35,136 nucleotides of DNA from Bifidobacterium jacchi (lineage in GTDB: Bacteria > Actinomycetota > Actinomycetes > Actinomycetales > Bifidobacteriaceae): NCBI RefSeq assembly GCF_009078285.1, contig NZ_RQSP01000002.1, positions 1 through 35,136 on the forward strand, written 5' to 3'. Every line of letters begins with the position of its first letter. The stretch's first letter is position 1. Below the pieces are notes generated by a model. The model saw nothing but the letters and a program-made list of their open reading frames with translations, was not told where the DNA came from and made no database searches. Made by a program: the position numbers and the translations under genes. Below, in pieces: positions 7,882 through 15,904 of this stretch.

Positions 7882-7987
7882 TCTAGCCTTATGTAGCCTG
7901 ATCGTCAGGTGATCGTCAGGCTGGGCGCTGCATGCGGAGCTACGCGAACGTAGTGACGCACGCTTTTGTCGTATGCTCAAATCGTGG

Positions 7988-8020
7988 AAAGTCCCGTGTC
8001 GTAACGCGACGCGGGGCTTT
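7988..8020 (+). terminator. Strong hairpin, probable terminator of the small membrane protein gene
   Basis: AAAGTCCCGTGTCG (7988-8001) pairs with CGACGCGGGGCTTT (8007-8020) over 14 positions, two of them G-U, around a 5-nt loop. There is no long T-run. A weaker inverted repeat, AGCCTGA/TCAGGCT (7895-7922), lies closer to the stop codon. Confidence 0.6.
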
Positions 8021-8293
8021 CGCATATGTTGTGGCGATTGCGGATAGGCGGATTGCGGATAGGGCGAGCACTGACGCGATGCGCGTTCTACTGCTTACGC
8101 CCGCTGCTTCCGCCCGGAGACGAATGGGTCGCCAGCTCGAAGCCTTGATAGCCTAATGGTCCCCGTCTGTCTCGCAAATGATCGAGGGATTCAGCTTCTC
8201 TTAGTTGGATTTGTCGCTGGCCCGTGAAGCGGGACTGCGGAGTAGTGAATTGGTCAGCGGTTTTCTGATGCAGGGTTTCAGCTTCCTGTTCGG

Positions 8294-8438
8294 CCAATGG
8301 CACATTGGTTGCCAATCGGCAACCACCATACCGGCCGTCTCAAACGCCTCTGAAAGGCGAAAACGCTGCAATTCCGCCATTTTCGCATTTCCCAGTTGCG
8401 GTTGATTGCGGTTGATTGGTTGCTAATTGGCAACCAAT
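8294..8438. promoter_or_regulatory. Operator-like palindromes in a gene-free gap
   Basis: Three palindromes lie close together: CCAATG-GCA-CATTGG (8294-8308), TGGTTGCC-AATC-GGCAACCA (8306-8325) and ATTGGTTGC-TAATTG-GCAACCAAT (8415-8438). The last two share the half-site GGTTGC/GCAACC and look like sites for a dimeric regulator. No gene starts nearby: the gap 8021-8833 holds no credible coding frame, only these sites and two hairpins. They may be the remains of a lost regulated gene. Confidence 0.45.
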
Positions 8439-8552
8439 ATGTCATTGGCAAAACCAGTGGTCTGTCTCGTAATCGGCTCAGTTGTGCTGGCCTAACAAGG
8501 GAGCCAGCGATATAATCAGCGAATTTCTGGCGGAGGACACTGGCAGCCAAAC

Positions 8553-8596
8553 AAGTAAGGGGATGCTCGGAATCAAATCCGTACATCCCCTTACTT
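8553..8596. terminator. Perfect 13-bp stem hairpin, terminator-like
   Basis: AAGTAAGGGGATG (8553-8565) pairs perfectly with CATCCCCTTACTT (8584-8596) around an 18-nt loop. On the minus strand it is followed by TTGTTT. It lies 240 bp beyond the glgP stop codon. It may be a second terminator or part of a repeat. Confidence 0.45.
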
Positions 8597-8722
8597 CATA
8601 TTCAGTTACGATTCGCCACGCTCACGCCGCTCATTGCCCCACTCAAACCAGTCGGCGAGCGGAGTGAGCGGGATAACGCGTGTGTCCTCTAGGCGCACCG
8701 AGGGAAGGTGCCGAACCGTATA

Positions 8723-8747
8723 AAGGGCAGTCCAGTGGACTGCCCTT
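8723..8747 (-). terminator. Hairpin terminator downstream of glgP
   Basis: AAGGGCAGTCC-AGT-GGACTGCCCTT: an 11-bp perfect stem with a 3-nt loop, followed on the minus strand by TTTAT. It lies about 90 bp past the glgP stop codon. Confidence 0.65.
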
Positions 8748-8833
8748 AGGTGAGGGGAGCGGCTATGCCGCGACGGTTGAGCGCAGCTCAACAGGTACGT
8801 CGACCGAGGGGCAACGACGAGGACACTCCGTTA

Positions 8834-11278
8834 TCAGGCCAGAGGACCAGTTTCCCAGATGCGAGTCAGGTAATCCTCGATCGAGCGATCGGAGCTGAAG
8901 TAGCCGGAGTTCGCGACGTTGAGCAGGGCCTTGCGGTTCCACTCAAGCGGATCCTTGTAGAGCTGCTCGATCTCGCCCTGAATGTCGGCGTAGGCGGAGA
9001 AGTCGGCAAGGGTCATGAACCAGTCCTTGGTCAGCCAGTCGGCGACGAGCGGCGCGTAGGCGTTGCGATCGCCGTAGGAGAAGGTGCCGTCGGCGACGAG
9101 GTTCACGGCCTGCTTGAGGCGAGGATCGGCTTCGTAGTACTTGGCCGGATCGTAGCCGTCAGCATACAGCTTCTCGACCTCGTCGACGGTCATGCCGAAG
9201 AGGAAGAAGTTCTCGGCTCCGACCTTCTCGCGGATCTCGACGTTCGCGCCGTCGAGGGTGCCGACGGTGAGCGCGCCGTTGAGGGCGAACTTCATGTTGC
9301 CGGTGCCGGAGGCCTCCTTGCCGGCCTGGGAGATCTGCTCGTCGAGCTCGGTGGCCGGGATGAGGTTCTGGGCCATCTCAATGTTGTAGTTCGGGAGCAT
9401 GTAGACGGCGAGCTTGCCCTGGACGTCGGGATCGTTGTTGACGACCTTGGAGACGTTGTTGATGAGCTCGATGGTCATCTTGGCGAGGTAGTAGCCCGGG
9501 GCGGCCTTCGCGCCGAAGAAGACGGTGCGAGGCTGGATATCGTCGACCGAGACGGTGCCGTTCTTGATGGCGGCGTACTGGGAGATGACGGCGAGGATCT
9601 TCAGCGACTGACGCTTGTACTCGTGCAGACGCTTGACCATGGTGTTGAACAGGGTGTTCTCGTTGACGTCGATGCCGTAGTGCTGCTTGGCGAACGCGAC
9701 GAAGTCGTGCTTGTTGGCGTTCTTGACGGCGGCGAACTTCTTGACGAACTCGTCGTCGTTGGCCAGCGGGACGAGGCCCTGGAGCTTCTCGAGGTCCGCG
9801 ACCCACGTGTCGGTGCCGAGACCCTCGGTGATGAGGTCGGACAGGCGCGGGTTGGCGAGCTTGACGAAGCGGCGAGGAGTGACGCCGTTGGTCACGTTGG
9901 TGAACTTGTCCGGGTAGGCATCGGAGAAGTTCTTCAGGGTGACGTCCTTGAGCAGCTGGGAGTGGAGCTCGGCCACGCCGTTGACGTGGGAGCCGCCGTA
10001 GGTGGCGAGGTAGGCCATGCGCACGGCATCGCCGGTGTAGATCGCCATGTCCTTGGCGGTCTCCTCGTCCACGCCCTTGTCCTTGAGCTCGGCTTCGAAC
10101 TGCTCGTTGATCTTCTCGATGATCTCGAGGTGACGCGGCAGCAGTTCGCCGATCAGGCTGGCCGGCCAGACCTCGAGGGCCTCCGGCAGCAGGGTGTGGC
10201 AGGTGTAGTTGAAGGTCTTCTGGGTGATGCCCCAGGCGGTGTCCCAGTCGTAGTCGTACTCATCGATGAGGATGCGCATGAGCTCGGGGATGCCGATGAC
10301 CGGGTGGGTGTCGTTGAGCTGGAACGTGATCTTGTTCGGGAAGGTGGTCAGATCCGGCTTGTCCTGGCCCGGGTAGAAGACGCGGATGGCGTCGTGCAGG
10401 GAGGCGGCGACGAAGAAGTACTGCTGCTCAAGGCGCAGCTCCTTGCCGACCTTGGTGGAATCCTCCGGGTAGAGGATCTTGGAGATGTTCTCGGCCTTGA
10501 CCTGCGGCTTGACGGCGTCCATGTACTCGCTCTTGTTGAAGGCGAGCAGATCGAACTCGTCGTAGGACTTGGCGGTCCACAGGCGCAGCGTGTTCACGCG
10601 CTGGGACTTGTAGCCCGGCACCAGGTAGTCGACCGGGACGGCGCGCACGGACCACGCCGGCTTCCATACCTTCTTGCCGTCCTCCTCGACGACCTCGCCG
10701 CCGAAGGAGACCTTCTGGTCGCGGTTGTAGTCGATGTGGCCCCACGGCTCCTCGTTGTTGAGCCAGTAGTCAGGGGTTTCGACCTGCTTGCCGTTCTCGT
10801 CGAACGTCTGCTTGAAGATGCCGTAGCGGTACTGGATGCCGTAGCCGAACGCCGGCACGCCCAGGGAGGCGAGCGAGTCGATGAAGCAGGCGGCGAGACG
10901 GCCGAGGCCGCCGTTGCCGAGGGCCGGCTCGTACTCGGCGTCGATGACATCCTTCGGCTTGAAGCCGAGGGCTTCGACGGCCTCGTCGAACTGGTCGGTC
11001 AGGCCGGCGTTGAGCAGAGCGTTCTCCAGCTGCTTGCCCATGAGGAACTCGGCGGACAGGTAGCCGACGGCCTTGGTGTTGCCGTTGACGGTATCGGCCT
11101 GGGTCTTGAACCAGGAGTCCGCCAGATGGTTGCGCACGGCCTTGGCGGCGGCGACGTAGACGTCGGCGACGGTGGCCTGCTCAGGGGTGACGTTCTGAGT
11201 GTACTTGAGCTGTTCACGAATCTCGTCGGCGAATGCGGCGGCCGTGACAGGCGACTTGGGTGCAGTGATTTCGGTCAT
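8834..11278 (-). CDS. glgP: Glycogen/alpha-glucan phosphorylase
   Basis: This 814-residue enzyme is full length for the family. It releases glucose-1-phosphate from the non-reducing ends of glycogen or maltodextrin with a pyridoxal phosphate cofactor, in the cytoplasm. The PLP-lysine motif EASGTGNMKFALNGAL is present, as are the family segments ALGNGGLGRLAACFIDSLA, VGYLSAEFLMG and NVTNGVTPRRF. The ATG at 11278 is preceded by a GGA five bases upstream and an AAAGAGAG tract. It is transcribed alone, divergent from the SCP-like gene, with a hairpin terminator downstream. The long open frame on the opposite strand is a shadow caused by the strong codon bias. Confidence 0.97.
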   Translation of the reverse strand: MTEITAPKSPVTAAAFADEIREQLKYTQNVTPEQATVADVYVAAAKAVRNHLADSWFKTQADTVNGNTKAVGYLSAEFLMGKQLENALLNAGLTDQFDEAVEALGFKPKDVIDAEYEPALGNGGLGRLAACFIDSLASLGVPAFGYGIQYRYGIFKQTFDENGKQVETPDYWLNNEEPWGHIDYNRDQKVSFGGEVVEEDGKKVWKPAWSVRAVPVDYLVPGYKSQRVNTLRLWTAKSYDEFDLLAFNKSEYMDAVKPQVKAENISKILYPEDSTKVGKELRLEQQYFFVAASLHDAIRVFYPGQDKPDLTTFPNKITFQLNDTHPVIGIPELMRILIDEYDYDWDTAWGITQKTFNYTCHTLLPEALEVWPASLIGELLPRHLEIIEKINEQFEAELKDKGVDEETAKDMAIYTGDAVRMAYLATYGGSHVNGVAELHSQLLKDVTLKNFSDAYPDKFTNVTNGVTPRRFVKLANPRLSDLITEGLGTDTWVADLEKLQGLVPLANDDEFVKKFAAVKNANKHDFVAFAKQHYGIDVNENTLFNTMVKRLHEYKRQSLKILAVISQYAAIKNGTVSVDDIQPRTVFFGAKAAPGYYLAKMTIELINNVSKVVNNDPDVQGKLAVYMLPNYNIEMAQNLIPATELDEQISQAGKEASGTGNMKFALNGALTVGTLDGANVEIREKVGAENFFLFGMTVDEVEKLYADGYDPAKYYEADPRLKQAVNLVADGTFSYGDRNAYAPLVADWLTKDWFMTLADFSAYADIQGEIEQLYKDPLEWNRKALLNVANSGYFSSDRSIEDYLTRIWETGPLA

Positions 11279-11548
11279 ATCCTGACTCTCTTTCCGGATT
11301 GTTTTCCCTGTAGTATTATGCCTTGTCTCGATGACTACGCATAAACGTGAGGGTGAACGCTGGGTTACGCTAATCCAATGTTTCCGCCACTCTCGGGCAT
11401 GTCAGCCGTCGGTGGACGGTGCGTGCGTCAACAACGTAGCGCAATGGCAAAACTACGGAAGTCGGCGCCGTGGCGCATCGGCCCCAGCAAATCATTCCCA
11501 CATCAATTGCCAGCCGCCCACAATCCAACCCGCAATCCAGCCGCACAC

Positions 11549-11581
11549 AAATTATCTACAAATCATCTACAAATCATCCAT
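11549..11581. promoter_or_regulatory. Three 11-bp tandem repeats in the glgP/SCP divergent region
   Basis: AAATTATCTAC, AAATCATCTAC and AAATCATCCAT follow one another directly. Direct repeats with an 11-bp period resemble sites for OmpR/PhoB-type regulators, which bind one face of the helix. The site is about 60 bp upstream of the SCP-like start and 270 bp upstream of glgP. The intergenic region 11279-11642 holds no gene. Confidence 0.45.
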
Positions 11582-11642
11582 CGCGAACAGATGCCGGCAT
11601 GCACCGCCCACGCAGCGGCACCGACATGACGAACGTGGCACA

Positions 11643-12065
11643 ATGGCGACTATGGCAGTACTTCGCGAACAGGACATCAGCATCGGACATGACTCGTGGC
11701 GGCAATGGGTCGACGCGGCCCGCACCCAGCTTGCCGAGCATCCGCAGGTTCCCGCGATCGCCGCGAATCCGCGCCTGCCACGCCGCACGTGGGCGATGGC
11801 GGTGCGCTACACCTTGTTTATTCTGCACAAGCGCGCGCCCGGCCCCGGCGTGGAGGTGCGCGTGGCTCCTTGGGGCGCGGTGAAGATCCTTGATGGCCCT
11901 GCCTCCGACCCGCATAATCTGACGCCGCCGGACGTAATCGAACTCGAACCGGACGTATGGCTGCGCCTCGCCGCCGGCATCACGACATGGGCGGAGGAAA
12001 AGGACGCCGGGCACATCACCGCCGTCGGCGAGCGCGACGATCTGAGCGCCCTGCTGCCGCTGTAG
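11643..12065 (+). CDS. Bacterial SCP-like (sterol carrier family) protein
   Basis: The 140-residue product matches my memory of the actinobacterial 'sterol carrier family protein': an N-terminal RLPRRTWAMAVRYTLFIL segment, APG-GVEVRVAPWGAVK, then PPDVIELEPDVWLRLAAGITTWAEEKDAGHITAVGERDDL. These are small cytoplasmic proteins of unclear function that some annotate as lipid-binding. The open frame reaches back to 11331, but the upstream residues are low-quality and Gln/Asn/His-rich, so I chose the ATG at 11643; 11652 is equally possible. No clear ribosome site precedes either. Confidence 0.8.
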   Translation: MATMAVLREQDISIGHDSWRQWVDAARTQLAEHPQVPAIAANPRLPRRTWAMAVRYTLFILHKRAPGPGVEVRVAPWGAVKILDGPASDPHNLTPPDVIELEPDVWLRLAAGITTWAEEKDAGHITAVGERDDLSALLPL

Positions 12066-12115
12066 ATTAGATACGAAAATCAGACACGATCGGAGTTGAC
12101 TGGGGCCAGCCGCAG

Positions 12116-12150
12116 CCGTCCCCCGGCACCGCGAAACGCCGGGGGGACGG
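12116..12150. terminator. Bidirectional hairpin terminator between convergent genes
   Basis: CCGTCCCCCGGC (12116-12127) pairs with GCCGGGGGGACGG (12138-12150) around a 10-nt loop. It lies between the stops of the SCP-like gene (12065) and the amidohydrolase gene (12153), so it can serve both. Confidence 0.8.
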
Positions 12151-12152
12151 CG

Positions 12153-13952
12153 TTAGAAGCGCCGGTATGTCCAGCGGCCGGCGAGCATCGTCGCAGCGAC
12201 GGCATCCTTCATCGCGCGCATGGCCTCGGGCGAGTCAGCCGCATATGGGTCGGCATCGAGCAGCACCAGATCGGCCGCAGCACCGGGCACCAGCTGATCG
12301 CGGCCGGCAGCCGTCGAAGCGGCGAGCGCGACACGCACGTCCAAGCACTGCTCGGGCTGGAACGGCTCGCGCGCCGAGCTTTCCGTGCCAAACACGGCCG
12401 CCGATATCGCCATCCACGGGTCGAGCGGCGCGACGGGCGCATCGGAGCCGAACCGCAGCCGAGCCCCGGCATCGTGCAGCGACCGGAACGGATAGGGGAT
12501 GCCGACCGGATTGGCCCAGAACCGTGCGATCACGTCGCGATCGTCCATCGCGTGTTGCGGCTGGACGCTCACGTCCAAACCGATACGCGCAAACCGCGGA
12601 ATGTCAACGGGTTTGAGCATCTGCGCATGTTCGATGGACCCGTGCGCGCCCGTGGCTTCGGCCGCGTTGAGCACAATGGTGTTGGCTTCGTCGCCGATCG
12701 CATGGCATGCGATGTCGAACCCGTGCACGGTGGCCAGATGGAAATACTGCTCGATCTGATCGGGTGTGTAGTTCAGCGTGCCGAACGAGTTCGGCCGAAT
12801 GCCGGAATACGGCGTGGAGCAGTACGCCGAGCGCGTGTTGAGCGAGCCGTCGGAAATGAGCTTCATCGCGCCCACACGGCCGAGCGCGCCACCAGGCACC
12901 CCATCAAGTGCCCTGCTGCCGGGCAGCTCGTCGCCGGTGTGCCATCCCGCGTCGATCGCGTCGGCAAGCCGCTCCGGGTAGATGCCGGCATCCACGCGAA
13001 GACCCCGCATACCGTGTGCGAAGGAGGCGTCCCAATCGAATCCGGCGGCGACGGACTGACGCGACTCCGCAGTCAGTTCGGCGCGTTCCGCTGCGGTCAG
13101 CGTCTGCGCGCCGGCGCTTGGCGAGCCGTCGCCAACGCCAGTTCCAACACCCGCCGGAATCGTTGCCGACGCGAACCGCCGCGTCCACACGGCGATGTTG
13201 TCTGCCATCTCGTAGTCGCGGATGCCGACCACGCCTTTGCGCGCGGCATCCATCTGCGCGGCGCGGATCAGACGAAGCGTTTCGCGAGCCGCGCCCGGAG
13301 CGTTGTCCAGCTTGCAGTAGGCATCGAACCATTCGCGTTCTCCGATCAGCCCGGAATCGCGCACCTGCACGCCCAGCCGTCGGGCGGCGGCGGTGTTCAC
13401 CCAACCGCAGTGCATGTCGGCGCTGGACAGCGCCACTGGCTGATCTCCAGCCGCCTCGTCGATCGCGGCGAGCGTCGGCTGATCGCAATCGGACCACAAC
13501 GAATGGCGGAATCGCATGCCCACGACGAACACGTCGGGGCTCAGGCCCTGCGGACGGGCGCGTAGCCGGGCGAGGTGATCGCGCAGCATGTCCATCGCCT
13601 CGCGCGCGCTGCGTGCGGCGATCAGATCGAGGCGGCCGAGGGTCTGCGCCCACTGGGTGAAGTGCGTATGGCAATCCCAAAGGCCGGGGATGATCCATCG
13701 TCCGGCCGCGTCGGTGACGTGCACGTCGGTAGTGAGCACGTCGGCGGCGTGCGTGGCGGCGGCATACGCGGCGGCGGCATGCGCACCGAAGTCGGCTGCG
13801 TCGGCGGCTGCCCGACCGCTTGTATGATTCGGCTGGGCCGGACTGATCGCGACTATGCGACCATTCACTGCATCCACATCGATGAGTCGGTCCGTACCGG
13901 GGATTCTGGCATTGGCAATGCGCAGTCTTATGTTATTCATGACTGCCATCAT
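12153..13952 (-). CDS. Amidohydrolase family protein (Amidohydro_3/YtcJ-like)
   Basis: This 599-residue metal-dependent hydrolase has the HxH metal motif in WDCHTHFTQW, a lysine candidate in GAMKLISDGSLNTRSA, histidines in DIACHAIGDEAN and SIEHAQML, and the metal aspartate in RFGSDAPVAPLDPW. The C-terminus returns to the small beta domain (GAAADLVLLDADPYA). The family acts on amides or other C-N bonds; the substrate cannot be told from sequence. An Ala-rich insert (about residues 48-70) in the N-terminal beta domain is unusual. Starts at 13952, 13949 and 13940 are all possible. It is monocistronic, with a terminator just past the stop. Confidence 0.88.
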   Translation of the reverse strand: MMAVMNNIRLRIANARIPGTDRLIDVDAVNGRIVAISPAQPNHTSGRAAADAADFGAHAAAAYAAATHAADVLTTDVHVTDAAGRWIIPGLWDCHTHFTQWAQTLGRLDLIAARSAREAMDMLRDHLARLRARPQGLSPDVFVVGMRFRHSLWSDCDQPTLAAIDEAAGDQPVALSSADMHCGWVNTAAARRLGVQVRDSGLIGEREWFDAYCKLDNAPGAARETLRLIRAAQMDAARKGVVGIRDYEMADNIAVWTRRFASATIPAGVGTGVGDGSPSAGAQTLTAAERAELTAESRQSVAAGFDWDASFAHGMRGLRVDAGIYPERLADAIDAGWHTGDELPGSRALDGVPGGALGRVGAMKLISDGSLNTRSAYCSTPYSGIRPNSFGTLNYTPDQIEQYFHLATVHGFDIACHAIGDEANTIVLNAAEATGAHGSIEHAQMLKPVDIPRFARIGLDVSVQPQHAMDDRDVIARFWANPVGIPYPFRSLHDAGARLRFGSDAPVAPLDPWMAISAAVFGTESSAREPFQPEQCLDVRVALAASTAAGRDQLVPGAAADLVLLDADPYAADSPEAMRAMKDAVAATMLAGRWTYRRF

Positions 13953-14161
13953 GCCATGTATGCGGGCGAATGGCCTACGGTGTGTCTCCGTTTGACCATT
14001 CGCCCTTGCTCGGCGGCGGTTCGCGGCGGCGACGCGCGGCGGTACACAGCGGCGGCGCGCGCTTGCGAATCACCCTATGCGATCATGCGGCGCGCGATCA
14101 CTCGGCGCAATCGCACTGCGCCAATCGCCGTCAACCGCCGCCAACCGCTGATGATCGGCGA

Positions 14162-15256
14162 TCAGTACTTCATGCCCATCGCCTCGCGCACCTGGTCGAG
14201 GGTCTCCTCGGCGATGGCGTTCGCGCGCGCGTTGCCGTCGTGCAGGATGTCGCGAATGGTGTCCATGTCCTTGGCGAGTTCGGCTCGGCGTTCGCGGTGA
14301 GGCGCGAGGAATTCGTTGACCGAGTCGATCACGTACTTCTTGAGCGCGCCCGCACCGGCATCACCGATCTCGTCGGCGATTTCCTTGGGATCGCGGCCGG
14401 TGACGAGCCCGGCGGTAGTCAGCAGCGCGGAGACCTGCGGGCGGTTGATCGGATCGAAGGTGATGCGACGCTCGGAATCGGTCGGGCTCTTCTTGATGAG
14501 CTTGGCGGTCTCCTCGGCGGTGGCGCCCAGCATGATCGAGTTGCCATAAGATTTGCTCATCTTGCGCCCGTCGAGACCCGGAATCTCGGGCGCTTCGGAG
14601 AGGATGGCGGACGGCTCGGGGAACACCGGGTGCTTCTTGGCGTAGCGCTCGTTGAAGCGGCGGGCGATCGTACGCGTGATCTCGACGTGCGGCAGGTTGT
14701 CCTTGCCGATCGGCACCACGTTGGCCTTGCAGAAGAGGATGTCGCATGCCTGATGCACCGGGTAGGTGAGCAGCAGGCCGGTCAGCGCGTGGCCGGATGC
14801 CTCCATCTCGGATTTAACGGTCGGATTGCGGTGCAGCTCGGCCTCGGTGACGAGCGACAGGAACGGCAGCAGCAGCTGGTTCTCGGCGGGCACTGCGGAA
14901 TGGGTGAAGATCATGGTCTTCTTGGGGTCGATTCCGGCGGCCATGTAGTCGAGCACAAGGTTGAGGACGTTGTCCTGGATGTGCTCGGTGGTGTCGCGGT
15001 CGGTGATGACCTGGTAGTCGGCGATGATGATGTTGGTGTTGACGCCGCGTTCCTGCATGGCGACGCGCTCACGGATGGAACCGAAGTAGTGGCCGAGGTG
15101 CAGACGGCCGGTCGGGCGGTCACCGGTGAGCATCGTGAACTTGCCGGGGTTCGCCTCCAGCTTGGCGAGCGTCTCGTCGGAGCGCTTCTTCGCCGCGAGG
15201 AAGCTTGCGCTCATCTCGTTGCCGGCTGCGGTCAACTGCTGTTCCTGATCGGTCAT
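14162..15256 (-). CDS. trpS: Tryptophanyl-tRNA synthetase
   Basis: This 364-residue class I synthetase charges tRNA-Trp. The HIGH motif is HLGH (53-56) within GDRPTGRLHLGHYFGS, and the KMSKS motif is exact (232-236) in GLDGRKMSKSYGNS. Length is normal for the bacterial enzyme. The frame extends upstream to 15418, but the ATG at 15256 (MTDQEQQ) has AGGGG upstream and the added N-terminus is Arg/Gly-rich noise. The gap to the divergent DUF3073 gene is 228 bp. I saw no clear T-box or leader peptide in it. Confidence 0.96.
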   Translation of the reverse strand: MTDQEQQLTAAGNEMSASFLAAKKRSDETLAKLEANPGKFTMLTGDRPTGRLHLGHYFGSIRERVAMQERGVNTNIIIADYQVITDRDTTEHIQDNVLNLVLDYMAAGIDPKKTMIFTHSAVPAENQLLLPFLSLVTEAELHRNPTVKSEMEASGHALTGLLLTYPVHQACDILFCKANVVPIGKDNLPHVEITRTIARRFNERYAKKHPVFPEPSAILSEAPEIPGLDGRKMSKSYGNSIMLGATAEETAKLIKKSPTDSERRITFDPINRPQVSALLTTAGLVTGRDPKEIADEIGDAGAGALKKYVIDSVNEFLAPHRERRAELAKDMDTIRDILHDGNARANAIAEETLDQVREAMGMKY

Positions 15257-15484
15257 CGTGCGATACCCCTTGTGCCGTGTACCAGCGCGTCGCGCGCCGC
15301 CGCCATGACTGCCACGACCGCAAGACCATGTCTTGACTGCCCTGGCCGCCTTGCCGGCTTGCACGCGAAAACGCCTCAAAATATCGCTTTTATCGTAAAA
15401 GTCCGAGCAGACAAGCACCTAGGGGTGGACAAGTGGTACTCTCTTATGTGATGAATTAACACGTACAGTATCTCAGGGGGTCAC

Positions 15485-15895
15485 ATGGGCCGCGGACGTC
15501 AGAAAGCAAAACAGCAGAAAATAGCCCGAAAGCTCAAGTACCTGACCACCGATACCGATTACGACGAGCTGGCCAAGGAGCTCAGCGCACAGGAGCCGGG
15601 CACCGGTTCGCCCGATCCGTTTGCCGATGTTGAGGCACAGTATCAGGATGGCGTCCAGCATGCGGACGAAAGCGTCCACGCCGAGGCGGCATCCGACCAG
15701 GCCGTGGCGACGCCCGTGGACGATGATCTTGACGAATACGCGAAATGGGCTGCTGAAGCCGCCGCGAAGGCGACCAGCGGGGAGATGCCGGCCGTGAAAT
15801 CGACCGCGCGCATCCCGTCCCCGATGCCCAAGCCGCTGCCGCCGCACAAGCCCATCCCCATGCCGATTCCCAGCGCCCTCAAGCCGAAGAAGTAA
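15485..15895 (+). CDS. DUF3073 family protein
   Basis: The 136-residue product begins MGRGRQKAKQQKIARKLKY, the N-terminal signature of the actinobacterial DUF3073 family, followed by TDTDYDELAKELS. The middle is acidic and Ala-rich (EYAKWAAEAA), and the end is Pro/Lys-rich. Function is unknown; the basic start suggests nucleic-acid or ribosome contact, which is inference. A GGGGG tract precedes the ATG by 4 nt. It converges with the exporter gene, whose stop lies 10 bp away. Confidence 0.9.
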   Translation: MGRGRQKAKQQKIARKLKYLTTDTDYDELAKELSAQEPGTGSPDPFADVEAQYQDGVQHADESVHAEAASDQAVATPVDDDLDEYAKWAAEAAAKATSGEMPAVKSTARIPSPMPKPLPPHKPIPMPIPSALKPKK

Positions 15896-15904
15896 ACGCC
15901 ATCG

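Noticed and set aside
8088-8586. Overlapping minus-strand frames of 75 and 102 codons
   Set aside because: No motif, no ribosome site, and the sequence is shaped by the palindromes; a decayed gene cannot be excluded but is not supported.
8750-11344. 864-codon open frame on the plus strand
   Set aside because: It is antisense to glgP, whose motifs are unmistakable; the long shadow results from codon bias.
15257-15484. T-box or tryptophan attenuator upstream of trpS
   Set aside because: No T-box core sequence, anti-terminator or Trp-rich leader peptide was visible.
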